Positions 15,712-24,959 of a stretch of 64,000 nt of DNA are shown here, piece by piece. This stretch comes from Dokdonella_A sp963834755 (GTDB lineage: Bacteria > Pseudomonadota > Gammaproteobacteria > Xanthomonadales > Rhodanobacteraceae), in the NCBI GenBank assembly GCA_963834755.1, contig CAWICQ010000010.1:124001-188000 (forward strand), in the 5' to 3' direction. The notes under the pieces are model-generated. The model worked only from the letters and a program-made list of their open reading frames with translations, was not told the DNA's origin and made no database searches. Position 1 is the first letter of the stretch; every line of letters starts with the position of its first letter. The position numbers and the translations under genes are program-made.

Positions 15712-17589
15712 ATGTCGGGACACAACCAGTTCGAGCTGCTGCGCCTGCGGCGATTCGCCCCGTTCTTCGCGACCCAGGCCCTCGGCGCGTTCAACGACAA
15801 CGCGTTCCGCAACGCGATGATTGTGCTGGTCGGTTTTCACATGGGTCTGGACGAAAGCGCGATCGGGTTTTATTCGAACATCGCCCCGGCCTTGTTCATC
15901 CTGCCGTTCTTCCTGTTTTCCGCGACCGCGGGCCAGCTCGCCGAGAAATTCGAGAAGACCCGAATCATCCGTTTCGTGAAGTTGTTTGAGATCGCCGCGA
16001 TGTCGCTCGCCGCGATCGCGTTCTACCGGCACAGCCTGGGGCTGATGCTGACGGTCCTGTTCCTGATGGGCCTGCATTCGACGCTGTTCGGCCCGATCAA
16101 GTACGCGATCCTGCCGCAGGCGCTGCATCCGGAGGAACTTGTCGGCGGCAACGCGCTGGTCGAAACCGGAACGTCGCTCGCCATCCTGATCGGCATGATC
16201 GCGGGCGGCTCGGCCATGGCGAGCGCGGGTCCGATTGCGGCGTCGATTCTCGTGCTGGCGATCGCGGTGCTGGGCTATCTCGTCTGCCGCTCGATTCCAC
16301 CGGCGCCGCCGACTGCGCCCGATCTCACGTTCAACTGGAATCCGTTCACCGAAACCGTCCAGGTTCTGCGCTTCGTCACGAAGAACCGCACGGTATTCAA
16401 TTCGGTGCTCGGCATCTCGTGGTTCTGGTTTTTCGGCGGCGTGTTCACGATGCAGCTGCCGAACTACACCAAGATTTTCCTCGGCGGCACCGAATCGGTA
16501 TCGATCCTGGTGCTCGCATTGTTCTCGATCGGCGTCGGTGCGGGATCGCTGTTGTGCGAGCGCATGTCCGGCCGCAAGGTCGAAATCGGCCTGGTGCCGT
16601 TCGGATCGATCGGTCTCACGCTGTTCGGACTCGATGTTTATTTCGCGCGGCCGCAACCGACGAGTCTGCACGATCTTTCGGCGCTCGCATTCGTACTGGC
16701 GCCGGGCAGCTGGCGCATCGTGCTCGATTTCGTGCTGGTCGGCGTGTTCGCCGGCTTCTACATCGTGCCGTTGTTCGCGCTCGTGCAGAGCCGCGCCGAA
16801 AAAAGCGAGCTTTCGCGCGTCATCGCCGGAAACAACATCGTCAATGCGCTGCTGATCGTCGCCGCGGCGGCTTTCGGCATCGGCCTCGGTGCGGCCGGCC
16901 TTTCGATTCCGCAGATATTCCTGATCACGGCGCTGCTCAACGCCGCGGTTGCCATCTACATCTACACGCTCGTTCCCGAATTCCTGATGCGGTTCCTGTC
17001 GTGGATTCTGGTGAACCTGCTGTATCGCATCGAAGCCGAGGGCATCGACAATATTCCCGAGGAGGGTCCGGCGCTGCTGGTCTGCAATCACGTCAGCTAC
17101 ATGGACGCGCTGATCGTCGGCGCGTGCGTGCGCAGACCCGCGCGCTTCGTCATGTACTACAAGATCTTCAACATCCCGGTGCTGCGTTTCATTTTCCGCA
17201 CTGCGAAAGCGATTCCGATCGCCGGACGCAAGGAAAACGCCGCGCTGCTCGAGCGTGCATTCGACGAGGTGGACCGCGCGCTCGGCGACGGCGAGCTGGT
17301 CTGCATCTTTCCCGAAGGCGGATTGACGCGCGACGGCGAAATCGCGACATTCCGGCCTGGTGTCGAGCAGATACTCGCGCGGCGCGCGGTGCCGGTGATT
17401 CCGCTCGCGCTGCGCGGTTTGTGGGGTTCGGTGTTCAGCCATCGCGACTCGGCGCTCGGCCGTTCGCGCCTGCCGCGACGATTCCGCGCGCACATCGGGC
17501 TCGTCGCCGGCGCGCCGGTTCCGGCATCGATCGCGACCGCGGCGCTGCTCGAACAGCGCGTGCGCGAATTGCGCGGTTCGCTCGCGTGA
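15712..17589 (+). CDS. MFS transporter fused to a PlsC-type acyltransferase (LplT-Aas-like)
   Basis: The start MSGHNQFELLRLRRF at 15712 gives 625 residues. The first ~415 residues are a major-facilitator domain of the LplT type, opening with ALGAFNDNAFRNAM. The C-terminal ~200 residues are a 1-acylglycerophosphate-acyltransferase domain with NHVSYMDA (HX4D) and FPEGGLTRDGE. The known LplT-Aas route flips lysophospholipid inward and re-acylates it. Here flippase and acyltransferase are joined, and the acyl-ACP synthetase domain of Aas is absent. A lysophospholipid repair role is inferred. A glycolipid-type glycosyltransferase follows. Confidence 0.88.
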   Translation: MSGHNQFELLRLRRFAPFFATQALGAFNDNAFRNAMIVLVGFHMGLDESAIGFYSNIAPALFILPFFLFSATAGQLAEKFEKTRIIRFVKLFEIAAMSLAAIAFYRHSLGLMLTVLFLMGLHSTLFGPIKYAILPQALHPEELVGGNALVETGTSLAILIGMIAGGSAMASAGPIAASILVLAIAVLGYLVCRSIPPAPPTAPDLTFNWNPFTETVQVLRFVTKNRTVFNSVLGISWFWFFGGVFTMQLPNYTKIFLGGTESVSILVLALFSIGVGAGSLLCERMSGRKVEIGLVPFGSIGLTLFGLDVYFARPQPTSLHDLSALAFVLAPGSWRIVLDFVLVGVFAGFYIVPLFALVQSRAEKSELSRVIAGNNIVNALLIVAAAAFGIGLGAAGLSIPQIFLITALLNAAVAIYIYTLVPEFLMRFLSWILVNLLYRIEAEGIDNIPEEGPALLVCNHVSYMDALIVGACVRRPARFVMYYKIFNIPVLRFIFRTAKAIPIAGRKENAALLERAFDEVDRALGDGELVCIFPEGGLTRDGEIATFRPGVEQILARRAVPVIPLALRGLWGSVFSHRDSALGRSRLPRRFRAHIGLVAGAPVPASIATAALLEQRVRELRGSLA

Positions 17590-17605
17590 CGCGCCCTCGC
17601 GCACG

Positions 17606-17685
17606 CATAGGGTGGGCTTCAGCGCACCTTGCGATTTCAAGGGTGGCAAAGGGTGGGCTGAAGCCCGCCCTACGCCACTCATCGG
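17606..17685. repeat. Two opposed copies of the GGTGGGCTTCAGCCC palindrome
   Basis: One copy (17608-17630) reads ATAGGGTGGGCTTCAGCGCA and the second (17655-17684) reads GGGTGGGCTGAAGCCCGCCC in the opposite sense. Related single copies occur at 33634-33663 and 36273-36302. They sit in short intergenic gaps and look like REP elements. Confidence 0.7.
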
Positions 17686-17700
17686 AGTGAATGTCGCGTG

Positions 17701-18828
17701 ATGAACCGTAAGCCTCGCCTGCTGCTGCTCAGCGTTTCCGCCGGTGCCGGCCACGTGCGCGCGGCCGAGGCGCTGCGCGTTGCCGCGACGCAATCGTTCG
17801 ACGCCCAAGCGCTGCATCTCGACGTCATGGATTATGTGTCGGGCGCATTTCGCGCGTTGTACACCGATTTCTACATCAAGCTCGTCGAACATCATCCGAC
17901 GATGTGGGCGAGCCTGTATCGCATCATGGATCGCACGCCGCCGAGTGCGCCGCTGGCGCGCGTGCGCCGGGCGATCGAACGACTCAACACGCTGAAGCTG
18001 CGCGAGGCGATCGCGTCATTCCGCCCGGACGCGGTCATCTGCACGCACTTCCTGCCGGCCGAACTGCTGATGCGCGAGCGCGCGCGCGGACGCGTGTCGA
18101 GTCCGGTTTTCGTGCAGATCACTGATTTCGATCTGCACGGCATGTGGATCGTGCCGGACATGGCCGGCTATTTCGCCGCCAGCGAAGAAGTTGCATTTCG
18201 CGCACGCGCGCGCGGAATCGCCGCCGCGCGCGTCCATGTGACGGGCATCCCGATCATGCCCGCGTTCGCCTTGCCGCCGTCGCGCGCAGAGACCGAAGCT
18301 GAACTGCGTCTCGATGCGAAGCGCACGACGATCCTGCTCATGGGCGGCGGCGCCGGGCTCGGCGGGCTCGACGACGTCGCGGCGCGGCTGCTCGCGCTCG
18401 ACGCGGATTTCCAGCTCATTGCGCTCGCCGGCCGCAACAAGGAGTTGCTGGCTCGTCTCGAAGCGATGTCGCGACAACATCCGCGGCGTCTCTTCGCGCA
18501 AGGTTTCACGGATCGTGTCGAGCGTTTGATGGCCGCGTCGGATCTCGTCATCACCAAGCCCGGCGGACTCACGACGTCCGAATGCCTAGCGCTCGGCCTG
18601 CCGATGATCGTGCACGCGCCGATTCCGGGCCAGGAAGAACGCAACTGCGACTATCTGCTCGAGCAAGGCGCCGCGTTGAAAGCGATCGATGCGATTGCGC
18701 TCGAATACCGCCTGCGCGAGCTCATCGCGCATCCCGAACGCATCGCCGCGATGTCGGCGAAGTCGCGCGCGCTCGGTCATCCACAGGCCGCGCGCGACGT
18801 GCTGTCGGCGGTCTTCGCGGCGATGTAG
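17701..18828 (+). CDS. MGDG-synthase-like / processive diacylglycerol glycosyltransferase family protein
   Basis: The 375-residue protein begins MNRKPRLLLLSVSAGAGHVRAAEAL, the N-terminal motif of monogalactosyldiacylglycerol synthases. It carries CTHFLPAELL and VQITDFDLHGMW mid-way. Its GT28-type C-terminal domain has MGGGAGLGGLDDV, ITKPGGLTTSECLALGLP and PGQEERNCDYL. Such GT-B enzymes transfer a sugar from UDP-sugar to diacylglycerol at the inner membrane. A GTG three bases earlier (17698) is an alternative start. Proximity to the MFS-acyltransferase suggests membrane-lipid remodelling; the sugar specificity cannot be told. Confidence 0.83.
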   Translation: MNRKPRLLLLSVSAGAGHVRAAEALRVAATQSFDAQALHLDVMDYVSGAFRALYTDFYIKLVEHHPTMWASLYRIMDRTPPSAPLARVRRAIERLNTLKLREAIASFRPDAVICTHFLPAELLMRERARGRVSSPVFVQITDFDLHGMWIVPDMAGYFAASEEVAFRARARGIAAARVHVTGIPIMPAFALPPSRAETEAELRLDAKRTTILLMGGGAGLGGLDDVAARLLALDADFQLIALAGRNKELLARLEAMSRQHPRRLFAQGFTDRVERLMAASDLVITKPGGLTTSECLALGLPMIVHAPIPGQEERNCDYLLEQGAALKAIDAIALEYRLRELIAHPERIAAMSAKSRALGHPQAARDVLSAVFAAM

Positions 18829-18929
18829 CCCAAATCCTGACGCCCCATCGGGCGTGATGTTTCGCGCGATCGGCACACACCTTCATGCCGGCATGACCGG
18901 CCTTCCGTCACTGCGCACCCGAGGGTTCC

Positions 18930-20471
18930 GTGCCTACTTCCGCGTCGCTGCATCGTGTTGCCCTTTGCCACCGTCCGCTGGCAGCGTGCCTGGCGTTCGC
19001 ACTCGGCGGAGTCTCGCCGTCCGCCGGTGCCGCAAACGCGCATCCGGACGCCCTGCAGCCGCTAAATGCCCTTGCACACCGGTTGCAGACCGTGGGTTCG
19101 ACGCGCATCGCGGCATGGCAGCGCACGCAGGCGGGGCGTGCGGCGCCGGATCTGCCGTGGCGCGCGCCGTCCACGCAGACGGTGAGCAATTGCAACGACA
19201 GCGGTACCGGCAGCCTGCGCATGGCGGTCGCCAACGCGGTCGACGGCGACACGATCAACATGAGCCAGCTGTCATGCAGCCTGATCACACTTTCGAGCGG
19301 ACCGATTGCGGTTCACGTGAACAATCTCAGCGTCCTCGGCCGTGGCCAGCAGGCGCTGACCATCGACGGCGCAAACCAGTCCGGCGTGCTCACGCATTAC
19401 GGCAGCGGCACGCTCGCGCTCAGCGATCTGACGCTCACGCACGGCTACTACGGTTTCGGCGGCTGCATCGCCAGCGCGGGCAGCGTCAGCCTGACGCGCA
19501 CCACCGTGACCGAGTGCACGTCGACCGGCTACTCGGGCGTGTCCGCCGGCGGCGGCGTCTTCGCCGCCGTCAATCTTGCGCTCACCTCGAGCATCATCTC
19601 GAACAACACCGCGTGGGATCCGTCGTTCTCCGGCGACACCAGCTACGGCGGCGGCGCGTTCGCAGCCGGCAGCGCCACGATCGTAGGCAGCACGATCAGC
19701 GCGAACACGGCGACAACCGCCGGCGCCTACGCCGCCGGCGGCGGTGTGCTGACGATCGGCAGCCTCGCCGTTGCGACCAGCACGATCAGCGGGAATACCG
19801 CGATCGATGTCGCTCAGCCGGACGCCGTCGGCGGCGGCCTGGCGGTCGGCGCCGACGCGGGCATCAACGCGACGACGATCGACGACAATCACGCGAGCGT
19901 CGGCGGTGGCGTATCGATCCTCTCGCCGACCGCGATCTTCGTTACCGTCAACAGCACGTTCGCCGACAACGACGCGTACGCCGGCGGCGGCATCGCCACG
20001 CTGCCCGCGATGTTCCTCGACAACAGCACCGTCGCACTCAACTATTCCGGCGGCACCACCGGCGGCGCCGGCGTCCTGATCGGCGCCAACAGCGACATCG
20101 AGAGCTCGATCATTGCCAACAACAACGCCGTCGGTAATGCCTCGGGCGCCGATATTTCCGGCGGCGTCAACGTCGTCGTCGTCAGCGGCGCCAACAACCT
20201 GATCATCCACGTCGATGCCGGCGTGACCGTGCCCGCCGGAACGCTGCACTCGGATCCGATGCTCGCTTCGTTCCTCGAGAACAATGGCGGACCGACGCAG
20301 ACGCTCGCGCTCAACGCGACGAGTCCCGCGATCGACGCCGGCAACGACGTCGCGCTGCTGCAGACCGATCAGCGCGGTTTCGCGCGCATCGCCGGCGCGG
20401 CGGCGGACATCGGCGCATACGAGGTTCAGAGCGAAGGCGACGAGATCTTCGCGAACGGTTTCGAGCCCTGA
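18930..20471 (+). CDS. Secreted right-handed beta-helix protein (choice-of-anchor Q type) with C-terminal GFEP motif
   Basis: The GTG at 18930, preceded by GAGGG, gives a signal peptide ending near SAGAANA and 513 residues in all. The body is a Gly/Asn/Ser/Thr-rich parallel beta-helix with many short repeats such as STISANTATTAGAYAAGGG. Near the C-terminus comes AADIGAYE, typical of choice-of-anchor Q proteins, and the protein ends GDEIFANGFEP. The second beta-helix protein at 28801-30606 ends with a similar DTVFCDGFD, so a common export or anchoring signal is likely. Substrate and function are unknown. Confidence 0.85.
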   Translation: MPTSASLHRVALCHRPLAACLAFALGGVSPSAGAANAHPDALQPLNALAHRLQTVGSTRIAAWQRTQAGRAAPDLPWRAPSTQTVSNCNDSGTGSLRMAVANAVDGDTINMSQLSCSLITLSSGPIAVHVNNLSVLGRGQQALTIDGANQSGVLTHYGSGTLALSDLTLTHGYYGFGGCIASAGSVSLTRTTVTECTSTGYSGVSAGGGVFAAVNLALTSSIISNNTAWDPSFSGDTSYGGGAFAAGSATIVGSTISANTATTAGAYAAGGGVLTIGSLAVATSTISGNTAIDVAQPDAVGGGLAVGADAGINATTIDDNHASVGGGVSILSPTAIFVTVNSTFADNDAYAGGGIATLPAMFLDNSTVALNYSGGTTGGAGVLIGANSDIESSIIANNNAVGNASGADISGGVNVVVVSGANNLIIHVDAGVTVPAGTLHSDPMLASFLENNGGPTQTLALNATSPAIDAGNDVALLQTDQRGFARIAGAAADIGAYEVQSEGDEIFANGFEP

Positions 20472-20670
20472 CTCCCGGCGCGCATCCGCAGACGCATTGC
20501 GTGCCGGCCGCGAGGATCGAGTCCATGAACTCGAACGGCGGCGCCCGGAACCCGCTTCGGCCGCGCGCCTTCCCGCGCGCATTGCCCGATGGAACCCACG
20601 CCGCACGGAGATGCCGCGTTTCCCGCATCGGCCGCGAGGGAATAGAATCGGTGCGAAGGGGGACGCCAGT

Positions 20671-21207
20671 GTGGCTGAAACCGCGCCAACCGTGCCGACA
20701 TTGCCCGCGGTGGCTGCGGACGCGCTGTTCGTCGAGGTTTACGACCGCCTCAAGACGATGGCGAGCCGCGAGCTCGCGCGGAGCGACGGCGCAACGCTGA
20801 ACACGACCGCGCTGGTGCACGAGCTGTACATGAAGGTCTGCACCGGAAACGAGCTCACATTCTCCGAGCCGGGGCAGTTTTTCAGCTACGCCGCGCAGGC
20901 GATGCGCCATATCCTGGTCGATCGCGCGCGCTTGCGCCTGCGCATCAAGCGCGGCAGCGGCGTGGTGCCGGTCGAACTCGATCCGAATGATGCGATCGCC
21001 GACGCGACCGCCGAGCAGGCGCTCGAGCTCGACGAAGCGCTCAAGAAACTCGAGCAGGACGACCCGCGCGCCGCCCAGCTGGTGACCCTGCACTACTTCG
21101 CCGGATTGCCGCTGAACCGGATCGCCGAGCTCCTCGGCGTGACCGAGCGGACACTCAGCCGGGACTGGCGATTCGCACGCGCCTTCCTGCACGGAATCCT
21201 GCGCTGA
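20671..21207 (+). CDS. ECF-type RNA polymerase sigma factor (kinase-associated group)
   Basis: The GTG at 20671, preceded by GAAGGGGGA, yields 178 residues. Region 2 is visible as LVHELYMKVC...FFSYAAQAMRHILVDRARLRLR. Region 4 is LVTLHYFAGLPLNRIAELLGVTERTLSRDWRFARAFL. No anti-sigma factor is adjacent. Instead a large Ser/Thr kinase starts 79 nt downstream. Known relatives of the kinase-linked ECF class (for example EcfP with PknT in Vibrio) are activated by phosphorylation of the sigma factor. Whether that applies here is an inference from gene pairing. Confidence 0.9.
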   Translation: MAETAPTVPTLPAVAADALFVEVYDRLKTMASRELARSDGATLNTTALVHELYMKVCTGNELTFSEPGQFFSYAAQAMRHILVDRARLRLRIKRGSGVVPVELDPNDAIADATAEQALELDEALKKLEQDDPRAAQLVTLHYFAGLPLNRIAELLGVTERTLSRDWRFARAFLHGILR

Positions 21208-21286
21208 CGGCGGCCATGTCCTGGTCCGTCGCCGATCGACGTTCTACGGACACGACCGGAGCGCGCCCTGCCGTGAACGCATAGCT

Positions 21287-24256
21287 GTGGCCAACGACAC
21301 GCCATCTACGCAGAACGGCGATACGCCGCTGGCGCGGCTGCGCGCGCTGTTCGATGTCCTCGTCGATCTTCCGACGGCCACGCGCGACGCCTGGATCGAT
21401 GCGAATGTCGCCGATCCGGAAGAACGCAGCGCGCTCGAACGTCTGCTCGATGCCGCCGACGACACCGACCGCGGTTTTCTCGACACGCCGGTCGGCGAGC
21501 ACGCGACGCGACTGACCGAGGAAACCGGCCTCGCGGAAAACCTCGTCGGCCAGCGCATCGGCGCATTCCGGCTGGTGCGTCTGCTCGGCAAGGGCGGCAT
21601 GGCCGCGGTGTTCCTGGGCGCGCGCGAAGGCGGGGATTTCCGCCAGGACGTCGCGATCAAACTCCTGCGCCGCGGCCTCTATTCGGAGATCGAGCAGCGG
21701 CTGTTTCTGCGCGAACGCCAGGTTCTGGCGAGTCTCAACCATCCAAACATCGCGCGCCTCTTCGATGGCGGTCTGACCGACGCCGGCGTGCCGTACCTCG
21801 TGATGGAATACGTCGACGGCAAGCCGATCACGCGCTACGCCACCGAGCGCGAACTCGATCTTCCGGCGCGTCTCGAACTTTTCCGCACCGTGTGCCGCGC
21901 GGTCGAAGCGGCGCATCGCGCGCTGATCGTGCATCGCGATATCAAGCCGTCCAACATTCTCGTCGCCACCGACGGCACGGTGAAGCTGCTCGATTTCGGC
22001 ATCGCGAAATTGCTCGAAGACAATGTCGAAGGCGCGACCGTCGGCGTGTTCACGCCCGACTACGCTGCGCCGGAACAGATCGCCGCGAAACGCGTGACGA
22101 CGGCGACCGACGTCTACGCACTCGGTGTGCTGCTGCACGAGCTTCTGCTCGGCCAGCGTCCGGCGCGCGCGACGCGGCGGCCATCGACGGTTGCCGCCAA
22201 GGTCTCGGCGGGATCGTCCACCGCCGGTCCGGCGTCCGAACAATGGCGCAAACGCCTGCGCGGCGATCTCGACAACATTCTGCTGAAGGCACTCGCGCCG
22301 GAGCCCGAGCAGCGCTACGCCTCGGCCGGCGCATTCGCTGACGACATCGAACGTCATCTCGCCGGCCAGCCGGTTGCCGCGCATCCGCCATCGGGCTGGT
22401 ATCGCACGCGCAAATTCGTCTCGCGTCACAAGGGCGGCGTGCTGACGACTGCGGCGTTCCTGCTCGCGATCGTCGCCGCGCTTGGCGTCGCATTGTGGCA
22501 AGCGAACATCGCGCGCGAGCAGGCGCAAGCGGCACGCGCGCAGGCCGTGCGCGCGGACGCGACGCGCCAGTTTCTCGTCGGAGTGTTCGATCAAGCCGAG
22601 CCCGACGCGAATCTCGGCAAGCCGATCACCGCGAAGCAACTTCTGGATCAGGGCGAGCAGCAGTTGGCAGCGGGCTCGGACCTGGAGAGCGGAACGCGCC
22701 TGGATCTCACCGTGCTGATCGCGCATCTGTATTGGGACCTCGATGACTACGCACACGCCGAGCCGCTGCTGAAAGGAGCCGTTGCGTCGGCATCCGATCC
22801 GCGCGTGCCGGACGAAGTCAGGGCGCGCACGCTGATGACGATCGCGAAGGTCGAGTCGCAGAAGCGCAAGTTCGCCGATGCGATCGAGCATGCGAAGTTG
22901 GCGATCGCGGCGGCAGCGCGCGCCGGGCGTGCGGGAGACGACGCAGCATCCGAGGCGCGCCGTGTGATCGCGATTTCGCTGCACGGCCAGGATGACTCGA
23001 AGGAAGCCGAGCCGTTCCTGCGCGCCGCACTCGCCGCCGATCGCTCGCTATACGGCGACCGCAACGAGGCCGTGCTCAATGACTGGATCGAACTCGGCGA
23101 CGAGCTGACCGAACTTTCGCGCTTCGACGAGGCAGTGGCTGCGCTGCGCAACGCCGTTGATCTCGCACGCGCACTGCACGGACCGGTGCACAGCACCGTC
23201 GCCAATACGCTGCAGGAACTTTCCGCCGCGCTCGGCTACGCCGGCGATTTCGCCCAGTCGGAGCGTCTGCAACGCGAGGCGTACGAGATCTTCGCGAAGG
23301 TCTACGGTCCGGAGCACTACGAGACCATGACCGCACGCGGCAATCTCATGTGGACGCTCGAGCACGAAGCGCGCTTCGAGGAAGCGCTCGCTGGCCGCAT
23401 CGAGATGCGTGATGCGATGGAACACCTCACAACGACGCGGCCGGAGCTCATGGCCTCGAACTACACCTCGATCGGCGTGAACTACGCGCGGCTCGGCCGA
23501 CTCGACGAGGCGGAAACGGCGATCCGCCAGGCGCTCGCGACCTGGGCCAAGCTGCAGGGCTCGAATGACGAATGGGACAGTGCCGACCCGATGGTGCAAC
23601 TCGCGGACATCTTGCGCTGGCAAGGCCGTCTTGCCGACGCCGAAGCGGTGTTGCGCCATGCGATAGCGATCGAACAGAAGCACGAGCCGCCTTCGTCCGG
23701 CTGGCTCAACCGCGACCGTTCCTACCTCGGCGATATCCTGCGCATGCAGCATCGCTACGACGACGCCCTACGCGAGACCCGCGCCGCCGTGGAAGCACGC
23801 GGCGACGCAAAGCCCGATCCGATCCAGTGCGCGCTGCTGTCCCGGCTCAGCCTTGCGCAGCTCGACAGCGGCGACGCCGAGCTTGCGCACAAGACCGCCA
23901 CCGATGGCGTCGCGATGGCGCGCTCGCTGTTTCCCGCCGGACATTTCAAACTCGGCGCGCCCATTTTTGCGCTCGCTCGCGCCGATCTCGCGACGCATCG
24001 CGCCGACGAAGCCGAGCCGCTATTGCGCGAGGCGCTGAAGGTAGCAACCCCCGCGCTCCCGCCGACTGATCCGCGCGTACTTGAGATCAAAACCTACTTG
24101 GTGACCGCGCTCGATGCACTCGGCCGCGGCGACGAGGCGCGCGCGATGCGCGCCGAGATCGAGCCTGCGCTGAAGGCGTCGAGTTCCCCTTATGCGGCAG
24201 AACTGCTCGAAGAGCTCGGCGCGTCGAGCTCTGCGGCGACCCGCGTGCAACGCTGA
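21287..24256 (+). CDS. Transmembrane Ser/Thr protein kinase with C-terminal TPR array
   Basis: This 989-residue protein has a Hanks-type kinase domain: G-loop GKGGMA (101-106), Lys125 in VAIKLL, catalytic Asp218 in HRDIKPSNIL and DFG at 236-238, all intact. One transmembrane helix lies at ~384-404. The ~580-residue C-terminal part is a chain of TPR-like helical repeats and would be periplasmic if the kinase is cytosolic. The start is GTG at 21287. It follows the ECF sigma gene on the same strand, so the TPR part may sense an envelope signal and the kinase may phosphorylate the sigma factor (inference). Confidence 0.93.
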   Translation: MANDTPSTQNGDTPLARLRALFDVLVDLPTATRDAWIDANVADPEERSALERLLDAADDTDRGFLDTPVGEHATRLTEETGLAENLVGQRIGAFRLVRLLGKGGMAAVFLGAREGGDFRQDVAIKLLRRGLYSEIEQRLFLRERQVLASLNHPNIARLFDGGLTDAGVPYLVMEYVDGKPITRYATERELDLPARLELFRTVCRAVEAAHRALIVHRDIKPSNILVATDGTVKLLDFGIAKLLEDNVEGATVGVFTPDYAAPEQIAAKRVTTATDVYALGVLLHELLLGQRPARATRRPSTVAAKVSAGSSTAGPASEQWRKRLRGDLDNILLKALAPEPEQRYASAGAFADDIERHLAGQPVAAHPPSGWYRTRKFVSRHKGGVLTTAAFLLAIVAALGVALWQANIAREQAQAARAQAVRADATRQFLVGVFDQAEPDANLGKPITAKQLLDQGEQQLAAGSDLESGTRLDLTVLIAHLYWDLDDYAHAEPLLKGAVASASDPRVPDEVRARTLMTIAKVESQKRKFADAIEHAKLAIAAAARAGRAGDDAASEARRVIAISLHGQDDSKEAEPFLRAALAADRSLYGDRNEAVLNDWIELGDELTELSRFDEAVAALRNAVDLARALHGPVHSTVANTLQELSAALGYAGDFAQSERLQREAYEIFAKVYGPEHYETMTARGNLMWTLEHEARFEEALAGRIEMRDAMEHLTTTRPELMASNYTSIGVNYARLGRLDEAETAIRQALATWAKLQGSNDEWDSADPMVQLADILRWQGRLADAEAVLRHAIAIEQKHEPPSSGWLNRDRSYLGDILRMQHRYDDALRETRAAVEARGDAKPDPIQCALLSRLSLAQLDSGDAELAHKTATDGVAMARSLFPAGHFKLGAPIFALARADLATHRADEAEPLLREALKVATPALPPTDPRVLEIKTYLVTALDALGRGDEARAMRAEIEPALKASSSPYAAELLEELGASSSAATRVQR

Positions 24257-24286
24257 CGATCGCCGCGGCGTGCGCTCGCAATCCGT

Positions 24287-24874
24287 TCACGGCGCGCGCA
24301 CGAAGTCCATCAGCCAGTTCGTCTCCCAGGTCTTGCCGCCGTCGGGCGAATACGCCTGCTCCCAATGCGCGGCCGTCGGCGTGATGCGCGACCAGGTATA
24401 GCGCACGCGGATCGTCTTGCCGCGCAGCGTGTCGTCCGAATAGAACGTACCGACGCCGTTCTCGAAACGGCCCTTCACCGGCGGATCGAGTGGATTGAAC
24501 GGCATGCGGCTGTCGACCCACCAGATTGCCCATTGCCCGGACTTCGGATCGTACGAACGCAAGCCGATGCCCCGATAGGCGTCGCCCGGCAGGTCGATCG
24601 TGTTGTCATCGACGTTGCCGTAGCCGTTCATCAGCGGACGCATCGTGCAGGTGCCTTCGAATTCCTGCCACTCGTGACTGTTGGCGAGCCGCTCCTTCAG
24701 GCGACGATGATGCACGCGCCACGATCCGACCAGAAAATCGAAATCGTGCAACCCTGAAAGATTCTGTGCGGCCTGACCGGGTTGCGGCGAATCCTGCGTC
24801 GCCGGCGCCGGCGCGCTCATGCCCATCGAAGCGACCAGCACGCCGGCAGCGAGAGAAACACAAAACGGTTTCAT
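24287..24874 (-). CDS. Exported DUF1579-like protein
   Basis: The ATG at 24874 is preceded by a good AGAGGTGG site and gives 195 residues. MKPFCVSLAAGVLVASMG... is a Sec signal peptide. The mature protein has FDFLVGSWRVHHRRLKERL, RGIGLRSYDPKSGQWAIWWV and ends TNWLMDFVRAP, the lipocalin-like DUF1579 pattern. It is transcribed divergently from the WYL regulator, with a near-perfect palindrome in between, so it is a likely target of that regulator. The biochemical role is unknown. Confidence 0.82.
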   Translation of the reverse strand: MKPFCVSLAAGVLVASMGMSAPAPATQDSPQPGQAAQNLSGLHDFDFLVGSWRVHHRRLKERLANSHEWQEFEGTCTMRPLMNGYGNVDDNTIDLPGDAYRGIGLRSYDPKSGQWAIWWVDSRMPFNPLDPPVKGRFENGVGTFYSDDTLRGKTIRVRYTWSRITPTAAHWEQAYSPDGGKTWETNWLMDFVRAP

Positions 24875-24916
24875 GCGAACCACCTCTTTGGTTGTGGTGC
24901 GCCATCATCTCGCGCT

Positions 24917-24941
24917 ATATATGTCATCTGATGTCATATAT
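24917..24941. promoter_or_regulatory. 25-bp palindromic operator between the DUF1579 gene and the WYL regulator
   Basis: Arms are ATATATGTCATC and GATGTCATATAT around a central T. The only mismatch between the arms is one T/A pair. It lies 19 nt upstream of the WYL-regulator ATG and ~43 nt upstream of the divergent gene's ATG. AT-rich sequence here contrasts with the GC-rich surroundings. It is the obvious candidate binding site for the adjacent regulator. Confidence 0.75.
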
Positions 24942-24959
24942 TTGGCGTGAACATCCGAC

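Noticed and set aside
13992..15989. A 665-codon frame antisense to the TPR gene
   Set aside because: Composition is typical of an antisense shadow, and the TPR gene on the other strand has a signal peptide and repeats.
15649..17895. A 748-codon frame antisense to the MFS-acyltransferase gene
   Set aside because: The sense strand encodes catalytic HX4D and MFS motifs; the antisense frame is low-complexity and charged.
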